Shown piece by piece: positions 35,553 to 44,480 of a DNA stretch of 52,325 nucleotides. Position numbers and translations under genes: made by a program. The notes beneath the pieces are model-generated. The model did no database searches. It was not told where the DNA came from and saw nothing but the letters and a program-made list of their open reading frames with translations. The stretch is from positions 1-52,325 of the forward strand of contig JAUZRP010000061.1 in the NCBI GenBank assembly GCA_030950395.1, in the 5' to 3' direction. Position 1 is the first letter of the stretch; the number at the start of each line of letters is the position of its first letter. The stretch is from Desulfonauticus sp. (GTDB taxonomy: Bacteria > Desulfobacterota > Desulfovibrionia > Desulfovibrionales > Desulfonatronovibrionaceae).

Positions 35553-36008
35553 ATGTTAGAAAAATTTGTTCCAAGTTTAAGACAAGCAGAAAATCATCTC
35601 ACTCCTACCAAGAGTATATTTGATCTATTTGAACAAATGGATAGAATGTTAAGGGAAGCCTGGCATGGGGATATGGAAATTTCTTTTGCTCCAGCAATAG
35701 AAGTAAGGGAAAACGACGAAGAAATTATCGTAAAAGCTGAATTACCAGGGTTAGATAAAAAAGACATAGACGTTCGTCTGGAGAATAACTATCTTATCTT
35801 GCAGGGAGAAAAGAAAAAAGAAGAAAAGAGCGAAAAAGACAATATCGTTCGTATGGAAGTAAGTTATGGCACTTTTTACCGGGCTATTCCTCTGCCTGCT
35901 GAAGTAGATGAAAGCAAAATAGAAGCCAAGTATAAAAAAGGCGTTCTAACCATTAAATTGCCAAAAACAGAAAAATCCAAGTCTAAAAAAATAGCTATTG
36001 AAAGTTAA
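35553..36008 (+). CDS. Small heat-shock protein (Hsp20), third of three
   Basis: This is a 151-aa classical class A Hsp20. The N-terminal arm has IFDLFEQMDRMLREAW, the alpha-crystallin domain starts at FAPAIEVRENDEEIIVKAELPG, and YKKGVLTIKLPK is the A-x-L motif. The length and the FDLFEQMDRM motif are closest to the standard bacterial form. It has its own AGGAGGTG site. Confidence 0.94.
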   Translation: MLEKFVPSLRQAENHLTPTKSIFDLFEQMDRMLREAWHGDMEISFAPAIEVRENDEEIIVKAELPGLDKKDIDVRLENNYLILQGEKKKEEKSEKDNIVRMEVSYGTFYRAIPLPAEVDESKIEAKYKKGVLTIKLPKTEKSKSKKIAIES

Positions 36009-36036
36009 TTTAGATCCCCGAAATATCTGTTTGTCA

Positions 36037-36065
36037 AAGCCCCTTCACCAGAAGGGGCTTTTTTA
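36037..36065 (+). terminator. Intrinsic terminator of the Hsp20 cluster
   Basis: AAGCCCCTTC, an ACCA loop and GAAGGGGCTT form a 10-11 bp stem followed directly by a T-run. Confidence 0.9.
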
Positions 36066-36369
36066 CACCAAACTATTATCTAAGCCAGTTTTTACTTCCC
36101 TATCACTCTCCCTAAAAAACTTTTTATAATTTTTTCTAAGATGCAAAAAAGTATGAATTATTCAGTTATTAACCACATTAATTGATAAGTTAAAAACGTA
36201 CCAATAACCAATTACAAATTCCCAATTACTAAGTTAATTTTTTCTCGACTTTTTATCAAAAAATCATTAGGTTATTCTGTTCTTATTTAGCGTTAAGACC
36301 TTAACCCGTTAACGCTGATCTTGTAAAAGCCCTAATTATATCAGAAATATTAACAAGCGGAGTTAATAT
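36066..36369. other. 304-bp non-coding region before fabD
   Basis: No gene is seen. An inverted repeat AGCGTTAA (36289-36296) / TTAACGCT (36309-36316) with a 12-nt spacer lies about 55 bp before fabD and may be an operator or 5' UTR stem. The rest is AT-rich without a clear promoter. Confidence 0.5.
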
Positions 36370-37311
36370 ATGACTAACTTTGAAGGAGCTTTATTATTCC
36401 CTGGACAAGGTTCTCAAGAAAAAGGTATGGGTAGAGATTTGGCCGAATATTGGCCAGAGGCTATGGAGCTCTGGAAATTAGGAGAAAAAATTTCTGGTTT
36501 ACCTCTTCGAGAGATATATTGGGATGGGGGGGCAGAAGATCAAGCCCAAACCCGTTACTTACAACCAGCTATGACTGTATGTAATCTTTGTTTTTGGGGA
36601 TATTTAAAAAATCAGCTCAAACCACAGGCAGTTGCAGGTCATAGTTTGGGAGAATATTCGGCCCTAGTAGCAGCCAAGGTCATCAGTCTTGCTGATGCCT
36701 TAAAGCTAGTTTCCATCAGAGGAGAGTTAATGCAAGAAGCCGGGAATTTTGCCCCTGGAGCAATGGTAGCTGTTTTAAAAATATCTTATAAAGATTTAGA
36801 AAAAATCGTCTCAGATTTAGCTCAGCAAGGTATTATTTTAATTGCCAATTACAACACTCCGCTTCAATATGTAGTAAGTGGAGAAAATCATTTGATAGAC
36901 GCTCTTTTAACAAAAATTAAAGAAATTAAAAAAGCTAGAGCCATAAAACTTCCTGTAAGTGGAGCTTTTCACTCTCCTCTAATGAAAGAAGCTGCTTTAG
37001 AATTGGCCAAAGAAATAGAAAAAATAGATTTTTCTTCACCTGAAATTCCTATTTATTTAAATACAACTGGCAATAAAGAATTAAATGGAGATACGATAAA
37101 AGAAATTCTAAAAAAACAAATGACTTCATCAGTGAAATGGATTCAACTAATAGAGTCAATGTATGATCACGACATTAAAAATTATTTAGAAATAGGTCCT
37201 AAAAACGTATTGAGCAAAATGACTGCTCAAATTTTACACGACAAAGAGGAAGTAACTATTTATAAATGTTCTAATTTAAAAGAAACCAAACAATTTGTGC
37301 AGGTAAAGTAA
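36370..37311 (+). CDS. fabD: Malonyl-CoA:ACP transacylase
   Basis: FabD loads malonate onto acyl carrier protein for fatty-acid synthesis. The 313-aa protein has FPGQGSQEKGMG at the N-terminus, the nucleophile motif GHSLGEYSALV (Ser near 93), and SGAFHSPLM with the catalytic His near 200. It abuts argS directly (TAA then ATG). Other fab genes are not adjacent. Confidence 0.96.
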   Translation: MTNFEGALLFPGQGSQEKGMGRDLAEYWPEAMELWKLGEKISGLPLREIYWDGGAEDQAQTRYLQPAMTVCNLCFWGYLKNQLKPQAVAGHSLGEYSALVAAKVISLADALKLVSIRGELMQEAGNFAPGAMVAVLKISYKDLEKIVSDLAQQGIILIANYNTPLQYVVSGENHLIDALLTKIKEIKKARAIKLPVSGAFHSPLMKEAALELAKEIEKIDFSSPEIPIYLNTTGNKELNGDTIKEILKKQMTSSVKWIQLIESMYDHDIKNYLEIGPKNVLSKMTAQILHDKEEVTIYKCSNLKETKQFVQVK

Positions 37312-38967
37312 ATGAAACTTCAAAATATTCTCAAAAACCATCTTAACCAAGTATTAAAAAAATACAATTTAACCTGGCCCCAAAAAGCTACTATCACCTA
37401 CCCCAAGGAAGACAAATTTGGAGATTTAAGCACTAATCTGGCCCTGCTCACCTCCAAAAATGTAGGTAAAAATCCTCGCACCTGGGCAGAAGACCTTAGA
37501 AAGGAACTACAGCAGTTAGATCTAATGGAGAAAATAGAAGTAGCTGGCCCTGGTTTTTTAAACTTTTACTTTAAGCCAAAGGTTTGGCAAGACATTCTTC
37601 TGGACATACTCAGTCAAAAAACAACCTTTGGCGCCAATCAATTTGGTCAAAACAAAAAAGTTCAAATAGAATTTGTCTCTGCCAATCCCACAGGACCATT
37701 ACACATAGGACATGGACGAGGGGCAGCTCTAGGAGATAGTCTGGCTAGAATTATGAAATTTTCAGGTTATAACATTGAAACAGAATATTACATTAACGAT
37801 GCCGGAAGGCAGATAAAACTGCTTGGACTATCTGTATGGGCAAGATATAAAGAACTATTAAATCAACCTGCATCTTTTCCTGAAGATGGTTATAGAGGAG
37901 AATATATTTTTAATCTAGCCCAAGCACTTATTGACATACATAACAACCAACTTCTGGAGCTACCCGAAAATGAAGCTGTAAAAATTTGCACTGAATATGC
38001 TAAAGATAAAATTCTTAAAGATATCCAAGATGATCTGAAAAATTTTAGAGTAAATCACGATGTCTGGTTTTCAGAAAAAACTTTACTGGACAGTGGCCAG
38101 GTAGAAAGGGTTTTAAATTACTTACAAGAAAAAGATTTACTTTATACCAAAGATGGTGCTCTATGGTTTAAAAGCTCTCAATTTGGCGACGACAAAGATA
38201 GAGTCTTACAAAAATCTGATGGATCTCTCACCTATTTTGCCTCTGACATTGCTTATCACTTTAACAAGTATCAACGAGGATTTGAATTGGTCATAAATAT
38301 CTGGGGAGCAGACCATCACGGTTACATTCCCAGAATGAAAGCAGCTGTTCAGGCGCTTGGCAAAAACAAGGATCAACTAGAAGTAATTTTGGTCCAACTG
38401 GTAAATTTACTGAGAGAAGGCAATCAAATAGCTATGTCCACCAGAGCAGGTAAATTTGTAACTTTAAGAGAAGTTTATAATGAAGTGGGAGTTGATGCTG
38501 CTAGATTTATATTTTTAAGCAGAAAGAGTGATAGCCATCTAGATTTTGATTTGGAATTAGTAAAAAAACAATCTATGGACAATCCTGTTTATTACGTCCA
38601 ATATGCCCATGCCAGGATTTGCTCAATTTTTAGAAAATCTATAGAAAAAAATATTACGTTTTCCCTGAAAAATCCACAACAATACGTTCACATTTTAAAT
38701 CACAAAGATGATTTATATCTATTAAAACATTTATCTAAATTTGAAGATACTATTATATTATGTTGTCAACAATTATCTCCTCACCATTTGAGTTTTTATC
38801 TTTACGAATTAGCAGCATTATTACATAGATATTATAACGAACATCCAATTTTAAATACAGAAAATAAAAATTTAATTCACGCAAGATTGTTGTTATTAAA
38901 AGCTATACAATATGTTCTAGCGAATGGATTAGACTTACTTGGGGTCACTGCTCCAGAAAAAATGTAA
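37312..38967 (+). CDS. argS: Arginyl-tRNA synthetase
   Basis: This charges tRNA-Arg. The 551-aa class I synthetase has the ANPTGPLHIGHGRGAALGD signature near residue 125, an AxST form of the KMSK loop (AMSTRAGKF), and the DALR anticodon-binding C-terminus (YYVQYAHARICSIF). Length is typical. Confidence 0.97.
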   Translation: MKLQNILKNHLNQVLKKYNLTWPQKATITYPKEDKFGDLSTNLALLTSKNVGKNPRTWAEDLRKELQQLDLMEKIEVAGPGFLNFYFKPKVWQDILLDILSQKTTFGANQFGQNKKVQIEFVSANPTGPLHIGHGRGAALGDSLARIMKFSGYNIETEYYINDAGRQIKLLGLSVWARYKELLNQPASFPEDGYRGEYIFNLAQALIDIHNNQLLELPENEAVKICTEYAKDKILKDIQDDLKNFRVNHDVWFSEKTLLDSGQVERVLNYLQEKDLLYTKDGALWFKSSQFGDDKDRVLQKSDGSLTYFASDIAYHFNKYQRGFELVINIWGADHHGYIPRMKAAVQALGKNKDQLEVILVQLVNLLREGNQIAMSTRAGKFVTLREVYNEVGVDAARFIFLSRKSDSHLDFDLELVKKQSMDNPVYYVQYAHARICSIFRKSIEKNITFSLKNPQQYVHILNHKDDLYLLKHLSKFEDTIILCCQQLSPHHLSFYLYELAALLHRYYNEHPILNTENKNLIHARLLLLKAIQYVLANGLDLLGVTAPEKM

Positions 38968-39061
38968 ATATATAGCCTAGTGCCTAGTCTTGCTCGTTTC
39001 ATTCTGGCCTGGAGCTAATTTACTGAAATAAGGCAAAATTTAACTAATTGGATTACCGAAC

Positions 39062-39727
39062 ATGGCCAACACAAAGAAAAAAAAATCAACCTTTAAGTTA
39101 GAATTAAACAGCACGCGCCTTATCTATCTTGTGCTTATTTTTTTCATAGGCATGTGCTGGGCTTTTATCCTGGGATTAATTGTGGGAAGAGGATATAACC
39201 TGAATAAAATTATACCACAAAATAATACCCCTAAAATTACATCTAAAAAACAAGAAAAAATTATTCCTCCTGAAAAGTTAGTCTTTATGGACAAACTTCA
39301 AGAGACATCAAAACAGAAAAAAGAACAAACTGAAACCCAACAAGCAAAACAAATATCTAACCAAAACAAAACTCCCACTAAAAAGGACCTCAAAAAAAAT
39401 AACAAACAGACAAATAAAAAAATTAAAAAAGAAACAAAGAAAAATAAACCAAAATCAGTCCAAAAAACAAAAACGTATAAATACGTCTATCAATTTGCAG
39501 CTTACAAAAAACAACACCTGGCTCAGGCCTATTTAAAAACTGTACGCAAACAACTAAAAAACTTTTGTCAAAAAGAAAATTGCTCTTTTACCCTAGAAAA
39601 GGCTAAAATAAAAAATACAACCTGGTATAGAGTGCTTTTGATTGTAAAAACTTCTAAAAATACGTCTCAAATAAGTGGGATTATAAAAAAATCAGGCCTA
39701 AAGAAATTTATTTTAAGACAAAAATAA
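39062..39727 (+). CDS. SPOR-domain membrane protein
   Basis: This 221-aa protein has a single membrane span (about 20-42, LIYLVLIFFIGMCWAFILG), a long lysine/glutamine-rich linker, and a C-terminal SPOR domain (about 140-221, KYVYQFAAYKKQHLAQAYLK). SPOR domains bind denuded peptidoglycan at division sites. A FtsN-like role is possible but unproven. It follows argS by 94 bp. Confidence 0.85.
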   Translation: MANTKKKKSTFKLELNSTRLIYLVLIFFIGMCWAFILGLIVGRGYNLNKIIPQNNTPKITSKKQEKIIPPEKLVFMDKLQETSKQKKEQTETQQAKQISNQNKTPTKKDLKKNNKQTNKKIKKETKKNKPKSVQKTKTYKYVYQFAAYKKQHLAQAYLKTVRKQLKNFCQKENCSFTLEKAKIKNTTWYRVLLIVKTSKNTSQISGIIKKSGLKKFILRQK

Positions 39728-39911
39728 TCTTATTTAAATGATCCCACTGCAAAAACTAATTTAATTAGTTAAACAGAAATTTGACAATAATTTTTTTAAT
39801 AATTTAAAATAGTTACAGATCGAAAAAATTTAATCAAAAACGCCAATTTTGGGCTTGTGCAGTTACGTCTTAAATAATGCGTTAAAAAAATTTTAACTGG
39901 AGGAAAGTTAA

Positions 39912-40454
39912 ATGTTCGTACCCAAAAAAGCCTTTTTAACTACAGGAATTGGTCGGCATAAAAACAAATTGCAATCTTTTGAATTGGCCCTAAGAGATGC
40001 CAGAATAGAAAAACAAAATTTAGTTTACGTTTCCAGCATCTTGCCACCTAAATGTCAGTTTGTAGATAGAGAAGAAGGCATTAAGCTCTTGCACCCGGGC
40101 CAAATAACCTTTTGCGTTATGGCCAAAAATGCCACTAATGAAAAAGGTAGATTGGTTGGCTCTGCTGTAGGTGTTGCTTTCCCTGCTGATACCAATCAAT
40201 ATGGTTATATTTCAGAACACACAACCTTTGGAGCAGACGAAAAAGAAATAGGCGATTTTGCAGAAGACCTGGCCTCAACCATGTTGGCCACTACATTAGG
40301 CATAGAATTTGATGCCAATACAGATTATGATGAAAGAAGAGAAATTTATCTTATGAGCGGAAAAATCGTTAAATCTTGCTCTGCACCTTGTGTAACCGCT
40401 GGAGTGGGAGGAATGTGGACAACCACCATCTCGGCTGTTGTTTTTATCCCTTAA
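39912..40454 (+). CDS. pdaD: Pyruvoyl-dependent arginine decarboxylase
   Basis: The enzyme decarboxylates arginine to agmatine. The 180-aa proenzyme self-cleaves at a Ser-Ser bond to make the pyruvoyl group; VYVSSILPP places this at Ser41-Ser42. GHxSEH-like (ISEHTTFGA) and [10 protein letters not shown] motifs are present. It has CTGGAGGAA upstream. Agmatinase follows 67 bp downstream, completing a route to putrescine. Confidence 0.94.
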   Translation: MFVPKKAFLTTGIGRHKNKLQSFELALRDARIEKQNLVYVSSILPPKCQFVDREEGIKLLHPGQITFCVMAKNATNEKGRLVGSAVGVAFPADTNQYGYISEHTTFGADEKEIGDFAEDLASTMLATTLGIEFDANTDYDERREIYLMSGKIVKSCSAPCVTAGVGGMWTTTISAVVFIP

Positions 40455-40521
40455 AACTGGACACACAAATACTAGATATCAATCCTAAATTACTTAGCAG
40501 CAACGGGTAATTTTATAAAAA

Positions 40522-41409
40522 ATGGACTGTTTATTTGATTATCCTCTATCTCTCAAAAACAACAAAAAACAGATCTGGGTATTACCTTGTCCATTTGAAG
40601 GCAGTGTTAGTTATGGGACTGGCACTCAATTTGGACCAAAAGCTATTTTTGAGGCCAGTAAACAAATAGAAACCTTTGATCCTGAACTAAACATTGCCTT
40701 AGAAGATTATTTAGACTTCCCCATTTTAAACGCTCCTCCTAGAAATATAAACAGTATCTTAGATTATCTGACGACTATAGAACGCATTTTAACCAATTAC
40801 TCTCCTCAGCAAGACTTTTTTTTAACCCTAGGAGGTGAACATTCCATAACTTTACCCCTAATAAAATTTTATCACAAAGCCTATAAAGACCTGGTAGTGC
40901 TACAAATAGACGCGCACGCAGACCTCAGGGAAAGCTATGAAGGGAGTAATTTTTCCCACGCCTGTGTTATGGCCAGATGTTTAGAATTAAACGTAACTCT
41001 AATTCAAATTGGTATAAGAAGTGTCTGTAAAGAAGAATGGCAAACCATAAAAAATAATAAAAATATTCACTCTTTTTTTAGTTGGCAATTAAAGTCAGCC
41101 CACGAAACTGCTCTGGAGTGTAGAAAAATCATTCAAAACCGACCTCTTTATTTTACTTTTGACGCTGATGGACTAGATCCTTCTATCATGCCTGGCGTAG
41201 GCACTCCAGAACCACAAGGGATTAGTTTTGAATGGTTTAAAAATTTTATTTTTTACCTAAAACCTATTAACCTGATCGGAATGGACTTTTGCGAACTTGC
41301 CCCTATGCCACACAGCGTGCTTTCCCAATCCATTGCTGCCAAATGTATTTTTAAAACTTTTACCACCTATGTCTATTACAATTTTAATTTACTCCCAAAC
41401 AAGAACTAA
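40522..41409 (+). CDS. speB: Agmatinase
   Basis: Agmatinase hydrolyses agmatine to putrescine and urea. The 295-aa ureohydrolase has all manganese-ligand motifs: GGEHSITLP, QIDAHADLRESYEGSNFSHACVM (shown in part as DAHADLRE and FSHAC) and TFDADGLDPSIMPGVGTPEP. The neighbouring pdaD supports agmatine, rather than arginine, as substrate. Confidence 0.95.
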   Translation: MDCLFDYPLSLKNNKKQIWVLPCPFEGSVSYGTGTQFGPKAIFEASKQIETFDPELNIALEDYLDFPILNAPPRNINSILDYLTTIERILTNYSPQQDFFLTLGGEHSITLPLIKFYHKAYKDLVVLQIDAHADLRESYEGSNFSHACVMARCLELNVTLIQIGIRSVCKEEWQTIKNNKNIHSFFSWQLKSAHETALECRKIIQNRPLYFTFDADGLDPSIMPGVGTPEPQGISFEWFKNFIFYLKPINLIGMDFCELAPMPHSVLSQSIAAKCIFKTFTTYVYYNFNLLPNKN

Positions 41410-41460
41410 ATATATTCTCACCACTATTTATCTGTTAATTTTTGACAACATGGCCAAAAT

Positions 41461-43806
41461 CTACTTAACACAAACCCTTCGTACCTCTTTTATATCTGTT
41501 AATCCTTGAAAACACTTCAACATGCCATCCTGTTTTAAAGTGGTCATTTTTAATTCATCCAAAGCAACTTGCCTTATCTTTTCTGTAGACGCGCCTGTTT
41601 TAATCAATTCTTGAACACGTTCGTTACTAATTAATAACTCGTGAATACCTGTTCTACCCTTATATCCTGTATTGTTACATTCTTCACACCCCCTGGGGCG
41701 ATATAAAATCAGATTTTCATCATAAACCAGTCCCAATTCTTCAAATTTTTCTCTCCCATACTCCTCTACTAAGCTTTCAAATTCTTTTTGACTAGGATGA
41801 TAACCTTCTTTACAATTAGGACACAAAGTCCTCAACAACCTTTGAGCTAAAATCCCCAATAAAGAATCTGCAAAATTATGCGGATCCAAGCCTATTTCTA
41901 AAAGACGAGTAATAGTTTCTGGAGCGCTATTAGTATGTAAAGTAGAAAATACCAAATGGCCAGTGAGAGAAGCTTCTATAGCGGTAGATGCTGTTTCCTG
42001 ATCTCTCATCTCTCCTATCATAATGATATCAGGATCAGCACGTAAAAAAGCTCTTAAAACTCTAGCAAAGGTTAAACCTATTTTAGGCTTAACTTCCACT
42101 TGCCTTAAACCTTCCTGAGTAATCTCTACAGGATCTTCTGCTGTCCAGATTTTTCTTTCCGGAGTATTCACATAACTTAAAGCAGAATGCAAAGTAGTAG
42201 TCTTACCAGAACCTGTAGGTCCCACTACCAAAATTAAACCATAAGGTTGAGATATAATAGATTTAAATTGTTCCAAATTTTTTTCTGTCATGCCCAGTTG
42301 GGTCAACTCCAAAGGCTTACCTGTATGCAATAATCTTAAGACCACATCTTCATAACCACCTATTGTAGGTAAAGTAGCAACACGCAACTCCAATAAAACT
42401 TGACCTTGATGTTTAAATTTTATTTTACCATCTTGAGGCAAACGTTTTTCGGCAATATCCAAATTAGACATTATCTTAATCCTAGAGACAATAGCTTTAG
42501 CAAAAGGATTAGGAATGTTGATATAATTTTGACATATTCCATCAATTCTAAACCTTATAGTAGTTGATTTATTAGCAACAGAAGGCTCTATATGGATATC
42601 AGAAGCTTTTTTAGTATGAGCGTCTAAAATCATTTTATTTACGAATTTAACAACTTTACTATCACTCTCAGAAATAGCAATATCATCTTCAGTATCATCA
42701 ACTTCAGCTTCAACATCATCAATTAAATCTTCTATATTTTCAAAATCATCTAAATTAATTGTAGAAAATTCTTTATCATTCTTATTCTGAAAATAATAAT
42801 TAATTATTTCTATTATATCTTCCTTTATACCTACAGCAAATTCTATTGTTAAAGTGTTATCATAACTTGTTAAAATGGTTTTAATAGTATCTGTTCTTGA
42901 AAAATCGTCAGGTTCATCAATTATTACAGTAATTTTATTATCATTTTTATCTATAGGCATCCAAATATTATTTAAAAGATATTCTTTTTTCAAATTATGA
43001 ACTATTTCCAGAGGAGGTCTATATTTTTTTGAAAAAGGAATAAATTTACAATTATAAAAAAAAGAAAGAGACTTACCAACTTCTTCTTTAGGAATTTTAA
43101 AATGCTTAATTAAAACATATTCGACACTCTTATTTTCTTCATTAGCTATTTTTATTGCTTCTTCTAACTGCTCCTTAGTTATGTATTTATCTAATAAATA
43201 ACTATATTTCAGATCTCCTTTCAAATTAGAAGAAATATATTCTAAATTATTATTAATTTTTTCTGCCAATTGTTTGTTTTTTATACTTTTATAATATTTA
43301 AATGCTTTTGTATATATACCCAACGATTCCATTAATTTGCCTATTTCTAACCTAATCAAATCTTTATGAATATCTGAAACCTCTGCATTGTTAAACACAT
43401 CCTCAAAATATTCACATATTTTAACTTCTTTATTCATTTTTTTAAAACATTGGATAACTTTTTGTAAAATTTCACTAACTTTATAATTTTCTAAAATAAG
43501 ATTCTTAAAAACAGTTAAAGCTTCTTCATATAAACCCAAGTTCATCAAAAACAAAGCTTGTTCGTAACGCTCACTTAAACTTAATTTTCTATCTATATCA
43601 ACAACAATTTTTTGCGAAGAATCTATGGTTTTGATTTTATCTAATAATTCATCAACTTTATGAGATAATTCCTGCTTAGTTTCTACATTACTAGTCTTAA
43701 TATGCTCTTGAATAAAAGTTAATATTTCTTTAGCTTCATCTAAGAAGCCTTGTTTTATATAGTCTTTAGCTTCTTTTATTTTTATTTCTATCTGTTTAAT
43801 GTCCAT
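41461..43806 (-). CDS. GspE/PilB-type secretion ATPase with N-terminal TPR-like region
   Basis: This is a hexameric ATPase for type II secretion or type IV pili. The 781-aa protein has an N-terminal helical region of about 190 residues with TPR-like repeats (YEQALFLMNLGLYEEALTVF), then the MshEN/GspE N-domain, then the ATPase: Walker A GPTGSGKTTTL, Asp box and Walker B IIMIGEMRD, and the zinc tetracysteine CPNC/CEEC. An acidic linker rich in Asp and Glu lies at about 355-385. No other secretion genes are in the window. Confidence 0.93.
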   Translation of the reverse strand: MDIKQIEIKIKEAKDYIKQGFLDEAKEILTFIQEHIKTSNVETKQELSHKVDELLDKIKTIDSSQKIVVDIDRKLSLSERYEQALFLMNLGLYEEALTVFKNLILENYKVSEILQKVIQCFKKMNKEVKICEYFEDVFNNAEVSDIHKDLIRLEIGKLMESLGIYTKAFKYYKSIKNKQLAEKINNNLEYISSNLKGDLKYSYLLDKYITKEQLEEAIKIANEENKSVEYVLIKHFKIPKEEVGKSLSFFYNCKFIPFSKKYRPPLEIVHNLKKEYLLNNIWMPIDKNDNKITVIIDEPDDFSRTDTIKTILTSYDNTLTIEFAVGIKEDIIEIINYYFQNKNDKEFSTINLDDFENIEDLIDDVEAEVDDTEDDIAISESDSKVVKFVNKMILDAHTKKASDIHIEPSVANKSTTIRFRIDGICQNYINIPNPFAKAIVSRIKIMSNLDIAEKRLPQDGKIKFKHQGQVLLELRVATLPTIGGYEDVVLRLLHTGKPLELTQLGMTEKNLEQFKSIISQPYGLILVVGPTGSGKTTTLHSALSYVNTPERKIWTAEDPVEITQEGLRQVEVKPKIGLTFARVLRAFLRADPDIIMIGEMRDQETASTAIEASLTGHLVFSTLHTNSAPETITRLLEIGLDPHNFADSLLGILAQRLLRTLCPNCKEGYHPSQKEFESLVEEYGREKFEELGLVYDENLILYRPRGCEECNNTGYKGRTGIHELLISNERVQELIKTGASTEKIRQVALDELKMTTLKQDGMLKCFQGLTDIKEVRRVCVK

Positions 43807-43831
43807 CTCTAATACCTTTTTTACGACTAGA

Positions 43832-44425
43832 TCATTTTAAGCCTAGTAATAATTTGATATCTTCCTGCTCTCTATCCAAAAAAAACATTTTACATTTGGC
43901 ATTATTTTTTAATTTATTCTGATAAACATCATAATAGGTTAAATCAGAACGAAATTCCCAATTTAAATTTAATTTACATGCAATTTCAAATAAATTTTCC
44001 CCTTCTAATTCTACAAAGTAACCAAAAGGCAAAATGTCAAGGCATACCAAGACATTATAAAAAATATAAACTTTTCTAAATTTATGATAAATTAAAAAAC
44101 TTTTAAAACCAAGATAATTTAATATTTCTTGCATCAAATCAAAATTATCTACTTTTACGTTGTATTCTTTTTTTTCTTTAATTTTAAGCTCATCCTTAGA
44201 ATCAAAAGGGACTTTTAGAGTAAAAGTAATCTCTTGGTCTTGTCTTAAACGCAAGACCATATTTTTATTTTTTAATTCTTGTTTCTCATTATCAAAAATT
44301 ATATTTTTCTCAAAAGTCCAATCCTGAACTAACTCTTCTCCAGCTAGCTTCTTATCTAAACCCAACAAATCTTCTAACCTACCCAACTCAAACTTAACTT
44401 CTCTTTCTAAGCAAACGTTTCCCAT
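43832..44425 (-). CDS. CYTH-domain protein (class IV adenylate cyclase-like)
   Basis: CYTH proteins act on triphosphate substrates as adenylate cyclases or thiamine/inorganic triphosphatases. The 197-aa protein starts with the ExExK motif EREVKF at 7-12, with basic LRLRQD and TLKVPFDS strands and a C-terminal YYDVYQ motif as in AC2-type enzymes. Activity cannot be decided. It is 25 bp upstream of the GspE-like gene. Confidence 0.82.
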   Translation of the reverse strand: MGNVCLEREVKFELGRLEDLLGLDKKLAGEELVQDWTFEKNIIFDNEKQELKNKNMVLRLRQDQEITFTLKVPFDSKDELKIKEKKEYNVKVDNFDLMQEILNYLGFKSFLIYHKFRKVYIFYNVLVCLDILPFGYFVELEGENLFEIACKLNLNWEFRSDLTYYDVYQNKLKNNAKCKMFFLDREQEDIKLLLGLK

Positions 44426-44480
44426 AATTTAAACAAGACTATACTTTATTAAATTAAACATCAAAACACTTAACACTTTA

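Noticed and set aside
37312-38967. Loss of the KMSK lysine in arginyl-tRNA synthetase as a defect
   Set aside because: Many bacterial ArgS proteins lack the canonical KMSK motif; the rest of the enzyme is normal.
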